In this document: piece by piece, positions 59,232 through 64,000 of the stretch
How the letters are laid out: the number at the start of each line of letters is the position of its first letter
Numbering within the stretch: position 1 is the first letter of the stretch
NCBI GenBank assembly: GCA_020633195.1
Contig: JACKEC010000018.1
Location: forward strand, 1 to 64,000
Reading direction: 5' to 3'
Length of the DNA stretch: 64,000 bases
Source of the DNA: Sandaracinaceae bacterium
GTDB taxonomy: Bacteria > Myxococcota_A > Polyangia > Polyangiales > Sandaracinaceae
Notes under the pieces: generated by a model
Databases searched by the model: none
Seen by the model: the letters and a program-made list of their open reading frames with translations, nothing else
Told to the model about the DNA's origin: nothing
Position numbers and translations under genes: made by a program

Positions 59232-60850
59232 TCCGCGTCGTCCACGAGGACGACGACGTGCTCGCCGTCGACAAGCCCGAGGGCGTGCCCTGTCAGGCCG
59301 CCGACCCGTCGCACCGCGACGACCTCCCGTTCCGCCTCCAGCGCGAGCGCGGCCTCGACTACCTCGGGATCCACCAGCGCCTCGACAAGGACACCTCCGG
59401 CGTCGTCGTCTACGCGAAGCGCAAGGCCGCCAACCCCGGGCTCGCCGAGCAGATGGAGGGGCGGCGCGTCGAGAAGCGCTACGTCGCCGTGGTCACCGGC
59501 TGGAAGGGCGGCCCGCGCCGCCTCGAGCACCACCTCGCGCGGGGCAAGGACGGCAACACGGTTTTGGCGTCCGCGCGCGACGCGCGCGCCAAGCGCGCGA
59601 TCACCCACGTCGAGCGCGTCGAGCGCGTCGGCGACCGCGCGCTCCTCGAGCTGCGCATCGAGACCGGCCGGACCCACCAGATCCGCGCGCAGCTCGCCGC
59701 CGAGGGCGCGCCCGTGTGCGGCGACCCCGTCTACGGCGGCGAGGCCGCGCCGCGCCTGATGCTGCACGCGAGCCAGATGCGCCTGCGCCACCCGGTGTCG
59801 GGCGCGCCGCTGACGATCGAGGCCCCGACGCCGCGGCTCCTCGGGGCGTGGCTCCGCGGCGCCCACGACCCGTTCGCGCCCGACGCCCTCGCCGACGCCA
59901 TCGAGCGCGCGTTCGAGCGGCGCTGGGGCCTCGCCCACCGCGAGGACGTCACCGCGTTCCGCGCGCTCAACGCCGACGGCGACGGGCTCCCGGGCGTCGC
60001 GATCGATCGCTACGACGCGTGGCTCGTGCTCCACCTGTACGACGACGGCGTGCCCCACGAGGCCGCGATCCTCGAGGCCCTCGAGCGGCGCGGCGACGCG
60101 CGCGGCGTGTACGTGAAGCGGCGGCCGAAGCAGGCCAACGTGGTGGTCGAGGCGGGCGAGGAGCACGCGCCGGCCCAGCCCGTCCTCGGGGCGCCCGCGC
60201 CGAGCCCGCTCTCGATCGTGGAGAGCGGGACGCCGTTCCTCGTCCGGCTCGGCGAGGGCCTCTCGACGGGCCTCTTCCTCGACCAGCGCCTCAACCGCGA
60301 GCGCGTCCGCGAGCTCGCCGGCGGGCAGCGCGTGCTCAACCTGTTCGCGTACACGTGCGGCTTCACCGTCGCGGCGGGGCTCGGCGGCGCGCGCGAGACG
60401 CTGAGCGTCGACGCGTCGGCGCCGGCGCTCGAGCAGGGCCGCGAGAACCTCGAGCACGCGGGCCTGCCGCTCGACCGGCACCGCCTCGAGCGCGGGGACT
60501 GCTTCGAGGTCCTGCGCGAGCTCCGCGCCCGCGAGGAGCGCTTCGGCCTCGTCATCCTCGATCCGCCGACCTACTCGACGACCAAGACGACGCGCTGGAA
60601 CAGCGGCAAGTCCTGGCGCGGGCTCGCGCGCCTCGCGCTCGACGTCCTCGAGCCGGGCGGCCGCCTCCTCGCGTGCAGCAACGACCGGCGCATGTCGCAG
60701 GGCGCGTTCCGCCGGTACGTCCGCGACGCGGCCGCCGATCGCTCCATCGCGCTCGCGCAGCTCAAGGACCTCGCGCCGCCGCCCGACTTCCCCGGCGAGG
60801 ACCAGCCCAAGGGCCTGCTCGTCACGCGCGAGCCCGCTCAGCGACGGTAG
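59228..60850 (+). CDS. Fusion: RluA-family pseudouridine synthase + RlmI-like rRNA methyltransferase
   Basis: 540 aa from GTG 59228 overlapping the previous stop. Residues 1-215 are an RluA-type synthase: VVHEDDDVLAVDKPEG, the catalytic Asp in HQRLDKDTSGVVV (about 51), RTHQIRAQLA and CGDPVYGG. From about 235 the protein matches RlmI-type m5C methyltransferases: GLPGVAIDRYDAWLVLHL, GLSTGLFLDQRLNRERV, motif I VLNLFAYTCGFTVAAGLGGA, VILDPPTYSTTK (DPP), and SNDRRMSQGAF. The usual PUA domain is replaced by the synthase. Both parts keep their catalytic residues, so one protein may modify two rRNA sites. Confidence 0.9.
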   Translation: MIRVVHEDDDVLAVDKPEGVPCQAADPSHRDDLPFRLQRERGLDYLGIHQRLDKDTSGVVVYAKRKAANPGLAEQMEGRRVEKRYVAVVTGWKGGPRRLEHHLARGKDGNTVLASARDARAKRAITHVERVERVGDRALLELRIETGRTHQIRAQLAAEGAPVCGDPVYGGEAAPRLMLHASQMRLRHPVSGAPLTIEAPTPRLLGAWLRGAHDPFAPDALADAIERAFERRWGLAHREDVTAFRALNADGDGLPGVAIDRYDAWLVLHLYDDGVPHEAAILEALERRGDARGVYVKRRPKQANVVVEAGEEHAPAQPVLGAPAPSPLSIVESGTPFLVRLGEGLSTGLFLDQRLNRERVRELAGGQRVLNLFAYTCGFTVAAGLGGARETLSVDASAPALEQGRENLEHAGLPLDRHRLERGDCFEVLRELRAREERFGLVILDPPTYSTTKTTRWNSGKSWRGLARLALDVLEPGGRLLACSNDRRMSQGAFRRYVRDAAADRSIALAQLKDLAPPPDFPGEDQPKGLLVTREPAQRR

Positions 60851-62043
60851 GGCCCGGCCTCGGGGTTGCTGACCCGAGCGAGCGCGGCGCCGGCGGCGGC
60901 GACCGCGGCGAGGGCCGACTCCACCGAGGCGGCGTCGGCGACGAGCCAGCCGACCTCCGCCTGCAGCCGGTCGTCCTCGACCTGGAGCGTCGTCGCCTGC
61001 GACTGCAGCTCCACGAGACGCCCGCGGACCTCGGGGGTGAGCGCGGCGCGCACCGCGGCCTCGGGCGCCCCCTTCACGACGAAGCGCGCGTCGAACACCT
61101 CGTCCCCCACGACGATGTCCTGCACCCCGAGCATGCGGCCGAACGACGACAACGCCCCTTGCTTCGTCAGCCGGAGCCCCACGCCGAGCGGCCGATCGAA
61201 CCGAACCACGAAGGACGTCCAGCGTTTGTCGCCACGGAGCGACGCGTCGACCTCGACGAACATCCCCTCGTAGCGCCCGCTCATGCGGGTCTGCGCGACG
61301 TCGAGCTGGAGCCCGCGCGCCTCGGCCACCGACCGCCACGCCGTCTGCACCACGTGCTCGGCGGAGCTGAGCCCGATGATCTCGCGCGCGGACCGGACCC
61401 GATGAGCCAGGTCGAGCGTCTGATCGATCACCGCCCCGAGCACGCCGGGATCGAAGGTCTTGCCGCGGCGCTCGCCGCGCGCGCACGCGTCGTCGAGGGA
61501 GGGCGCGAAGCGCGCGGGCGCGAGGTGCCGCAGCGCCTCGGCCACGTAGGGCGTCGTCAGCAACCGCCGCGCGAGCTCCGGCTCCGCCGCGCGGATCGTG
61601 TAGGCCGGATCGAGCTCGGGATCGCCGATCTGCAGGTCGTTGTCGCCGACGAGCGAGCTCCACACCTTCATCAGTGAGTCGGTCGGGCTCACCCCGAGCC
61701 CCATGTCCAGGCTCCGCCCGTACCCCGCCTCGGCGTACGTGTAGTAGGTCGTGCTCTGGTTGTCGCCGGAGCCGCTGACGACGACGCGCGTGCCGACGCG
61801 GACCTCGAGACCGCCCCGCACGCCGACCATCTCGTCGAGGTAGTAGGGTCGGCCGAACCCCCCGCCCGTGCTGTGCCTGCGCGACCGCGCGAGGGTCAGC
61901 CCGAGCGCCTGGCAGGCGGCCGCCCAGCGCTCGCGGTCACGCTTCTGCGCGTAGTAGCTGATCCCGAGGATCGCCCCGATGGCCGCGGCCAGGGAGCCGA
62001 GCGTGGCGGTGACGATCAGGATCCCGACGACGAGCTCGCTCAC
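60838..62043 (-). CDS. Membrane-anchored protein of unknown function
   Basis: 401 aa from GTG 62043. One N-terminal helix (VVGILIVTATLGSLAAAIGAIL) and the rest cytoplasmic or periplasmic, with strands such as GLEVRVGTRVVVSGSGDN and FVVKGAPEAAVRAAL and a helical end (LQSQATTLQVEDDRLQAEVGW). Similar patterns occur in myxobacterial proteins of unknown role; nothing here supports a function. The gene overlaps the end of the convergent methyltransferase fusion by 13 bp and is 12 bp from the amylase gene, which it follows. Confidence 0.7.
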   Translation of the reverse strand: MSELVVGILIVTATLGSLAAAIGAILGISYYAQKRDRERWAAACQALGLTLARSRRHSTGGGFGRPYYLDEMVGVRGGLEVRVGTRVVVSGSGDNQSTTYYTYAEAGYGRSLDMGLGVSPTDSLMKVWSSLVGDNDLQIGDPELDPAYTIRAAEPELARRLLTTPYVAEALRHLAPARFAPSLDDACARGERRGKTFDPGVLGAVIDQTLDLAHRVRSAREIIGLSSAEHVVQTAWRSVAEARGLQLDVAQTRMSGRYEGMFVEVDASLRGDKRWTSFVVRFDRPLGVGLRLTKQGALSSFGRMLGVQDIVVGDEVFDARFVVKGAPEAAVRAALTPEVRGRLVELQSQATTLQVEDDRLQAEVGWLVADAASVESALAAVAAAGAALARVSNPEAGPYRR

Positions 62044-62055
62044 CCCGCCGTTCTA

Positions 62056-63852
62056 TCAGAAGTCCTGGTAGTCACCGGCGGGCACGAGGATGCGGCCGAC
62101 GTAGGGCCCCGCCTCGACGCGGATCGTGCCGTCGCCAGCGACGGTGAAGGAGTCGCCGCTGAGCACGTCGCGCAGCGCGGTGCCGGGCGCCACCGCGACG
62201 GTCATCGCGTTGCCCTCGAACGCGGTCGCGCTCGAGTGGCTGCGGTTCGAGTTGATCACGACGAGCGCGTACGCGTCTCCGTCGCGGCGCTCGAAGGCGA
62301 CGATCCCCGCGTCCTCTTCGTCGGCGGTGCGGTCGGTGGTCCAGGTGAGCGTGAAGTTGCCGCGGCGGAGCGCGCGGTAGTGCGCGCGGACCCGCGCGAG
62401 CCGGGCGATGTGCTGGAACGTCGCGTTGGTCGTGTCGTAGCCGCTCGTCCAGAGCACCTCGCGGTTCGTCGGGTCGTTGCCGCCCCGGTACTCCTGCTCG
62501 GTGCCGTAGTAGATGCAGGGGATCCCGTCCTCGGCCATGAGGTACGTGAGCGCGGCCCGGAGCGCCGCGGTGCCCTGCTCGTCGCCGCGGTTGAAGAGGA
62601 AGCGCGAGACGTCGTGGTTGTCGATGAAGTTCACGAGCGCGGCGTCCGGCGCGACGCCGATGCCGCCCGGCTGCGGCTCGTGCCCGTAGTTGACCGCGCG
62701 CTCGTCGAGGAGCCGCTGGATCCCGGAGGTCGCCCCGCCGTTCGCGAACACGTCGTCGAACACGCGGAACTTCTGGGAGAAGTAGAAGACCGAGTCGAGC
62801 CGCCCGGGCATCGTGAACGAGCCGATGAGGTCGTCGCGTCCGTCGAACGCCTCGCCGAACATGAAGAAATTCGTCTTGCCCGCGTCGGCGACGCGGCGGC
62901 GGACCTCGGGGGCGAAGTACTCCCAGAAGCCGTTGTCGACGTGCTTGATCGTGTCGATGCGGAAGCCGTCGAAGTCCGCGGTGAGCACCCAGTCGACGTA
63001 GACCTGCGTCATCGTCTCGCGCACGCGCTCGTCGGCCGTGTTGACGTCCTTGAGGCCGCCCGGGAAGTCGCCCCAGAGGAGCTGCTCGGGGTCGTCGAAG
63101 TTGAGCGTGCGCCCGCGCCGGCTGTACGCGCTCGGGTCCTGGAAGAGCGGCGGCTGCGGGGGGATGCGGAAGATCTCGGGGATGTCGAAGAACCGGATCG
63201 GCGCCGGGCCCGCGGCGCCGAGCGAGGTGAACGACTGCACGCCGCGCGAGTCGAAGTCGGGGTCGAACTCGTTGATGCGCGCGAGCGGGCTCGTCATCTG
63301 CGACGGGCTGCCGCCCGGGGCGACCGTGCCGGAGCCCTGGATCGAGTCGTCCGGCTGCCCGTTGTGGTTGACGTCGTAGTAGAAGACCTGCCCGAGGTGG
63401 TTCGTGACGATGTCGAGGATCACCAGGATCCCGCGGTCGTGCGCCTCCGCGATCATGCGGCGCAGCGTGGCGAGGTCGCCGAAGTGCGGGTTGACCCGCG
63501 TGAAGTCGACGGCCCAGTAGCCGTGGTAGCCGTCGATGCCCGCGTCGGTGTCGACGTTGAGGACGACCGGGCTGATCCAGAGCGCGGTCACGCCGAGCTC
63601 CTGGAGGTAGTCCATCCTGTCGATCACGCCCTGCCAGTCGCCGCCCTGGTAGCGGGCGAGCGAGGTGGGGTCGACGCGATGATCGTTGCGCGCGTCGCCG
63701 TTCGCGAAGCGGTCGACGACGAGCTGGTAGACGACCTGGTCGCGCCAGTCCTCGACGTGGGTCGTGACCTCGACGTCCCGGATGTCCCCGAGCCCGTCGT
63801 GCGCGCACGCGCCGAGGGTCAGGGCCAGCAGGAGGTAAGTGAACTCGCGCAT
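62056..63852 (-). CDS. GH13 alpha-amylase lipoprotein
   Basis: 598 aa from ATG 63852 with GGGAG 7 nt upstream. The signal peptide ends in a lipobox (LTLGAC), so the enzyme sits on the cell surface or in the periplasm. GH13 motifs: ILDIVTNHLG, catalytic Asp in DGFRIDTIKHV (about 299), Glu in FMFGEAFDG (about 334), and FIDNHDVSRF (about 411). A C-terminal beta domain closes the protein. It cleaves alpha-1,4 glucans. It is co-transcribed with the outer-membrane protein before it (stop 63855-63857 is 2 bp before the ATG), which fits starch or glycogen use. Confidence 0.92.
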   Translation of the reverse strand: MREFTYLLLALTLGACAHDGLGDIRDVEVTTHVEDWRDQVVYQLVVDRFANGDARNDHRVDPTSLARYQGGDWQGVIDRMDYLQELGVTALWISPVVLNVDTDAGIDGYHGYWAVDFTRVNPHFGDLATLRRMIAEAHDRGILVILDIVTNHLGQVFYYDVNHNGQPDDSIQGSGTVAPGGSPSQMTSPLARINEFDPDFDSRGVQSFTSLGAAGPAPIRFFDIPEIFRIPPQPPLFQDPSAYSRRGRTLNFDDPEQLLWGDFPGGLKDVNTADERVRETMTQVYVDWVLTADFDGFRIDTIKHVDNGFWEYFAPEVRRRVADAGKTNFFMFGEAFDGRDDLIGSFTMPGRLDSVFYFSQKFRVFDDVFANGGATSGIQRLLDERAVNYGHEPQPGGIGVAPDAALVNFIDNHDVSRFLFNRGDEQGTAALRAALTYLMAEDGIPCIYYGTEQEYRGGNDPTNREVLWTSGYDTTNATFQHIARLARVRAHYRALRRGNFTLTWTTDRTADEEDAGIVAFERRDGDAYALVVINSNRSHSSATAFEGNAMTVAVAPGTALRDVLSGDSFTVAGDGTIRVEAGPYVGRILVPAGDYQDF

Positions 63853-63854
63853 CG

Positions 63855-64000
63855 TCAGCTCCCGTAACTGCTGCTGCTGAACCACCACTCGACCCCGATC
63901 CCGAAGAAGTGCTCCACCGTGTTGGCGCTGCGCGGATCGAGCGCCGGGTAGAGGGCGCGCGCGCCGTCGTCGCGGACGGTGAGGGTGTAGATCAGGCGAA
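63855..64000 (-). CDS. Outer-membrane beta-barrel protein, C-terminal part (continues beyond window)
   Basis: The minus strand from the window edge down to TGA 63855-63857 has one open frame ending with IYTLTVRDDGARALYPAL and then HFFGIGVEWWFSSSSYGS. Alternating aromatic strands ending near a Trp-Trp-Phe close to the C-terminus are typical of outer-membrane barrels, perhaps a maltoporin-like channel given the amylase next to it; that last point is inference. The stop is 2 bp from the amylase start, so the two genes are co-transcribed. Confidence 0.55.
   Translation of the reverse strand, partial: RLIYTLTVRDDGARALYPALDPRSANTVEHFFGIGVEWWFSSSSYGS

Overview
The window is about 64 kb of very GC-rich chromosome (third codon positions almost all G or C) from a myxobacterium-like organism, most likely the Polyangiales/Sandaracinus side of the Myxococcota. 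Evidence: a DUF2378 (TIGR02265) paralog at 21673-22281, three Ser/Thr protein kinases of myxobacterial type, many lipoproteins with Asp/Ala/Pro-rich linkers, two AgmX/PglI-like C-terminal tails, very large TPR proteins and an enhancer-binding-protein-like regulator. The taxon is inferred, not proven. No rRNA, tRNA, CRISPR array, prophage or complete insertion sequence was seen.

Layout. 1-5522: 3' end of a sensor kinase, an expansin-like lipoprotein, a Cys-motif membrane protein, a ScfR-type regulator divergent from sodB-hutH. 5576-22281: a long co-directional run with tight overlaps: two giant TPR proteins, a degenerate phosphoesterase-like protein, nadD, a DUF2520 oxidoreductase-like protein, four envelope proteins and the DUF2378 protein, closed by a strong hairpin. 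22336-31317: a triple-repeat lipoprotein, a 440-bp repeat-rich patch holding a decayed four-helix-bundle gene, a sigma54-activator-like regulator, two kinases and a ClpA/ClpC-type ATPase. 31318-35144: an exported protein, an OmpA-family protein, a lipoprotein and an ORFan. 35171-46983: housekeeping genes (holA, rpsT, murJ, engB, mepA-like) with a MATE transporter, a YkgJ-like protein with a possible 36-aa ORF behind it, a zinc-ribbon/TPR protein and two DUF-family genes. 46984-54808: two lipoproteins, a SWIM/SNF2 ATPase and a kinase with a six-helix membrane domain. 54868-60850: a class II DAHP synthase, a hotdog thioesterase, a HelD-like helicase and a pseudouridine synthase/methyltransferase fusion. 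60838-64000: an unknown anchored protein, a GH13 amylase lipoprotein and the end of an outer-membrane protein.

The genes fall into core functions (NAD synthesis, polymerase III clamp loading, ribosome assembly, lipid II flipping, aromatic biosynthesis) and a large share of signalling and envelope proteins with repeats or unusual domain joins. The most unusual items are a hairpin-plus-hexanucleotide repeat element present at two sites (23548-23852 and 39132-39273), one enclosing a four-helix-bundle gene remnant; the RluA-RlmI-like fusion; a kinase whose presumed periplasmic part has Tudor/SH3-like repeats; and paired TPR giants, one with a peptidase-like domain lacking its metal motif.
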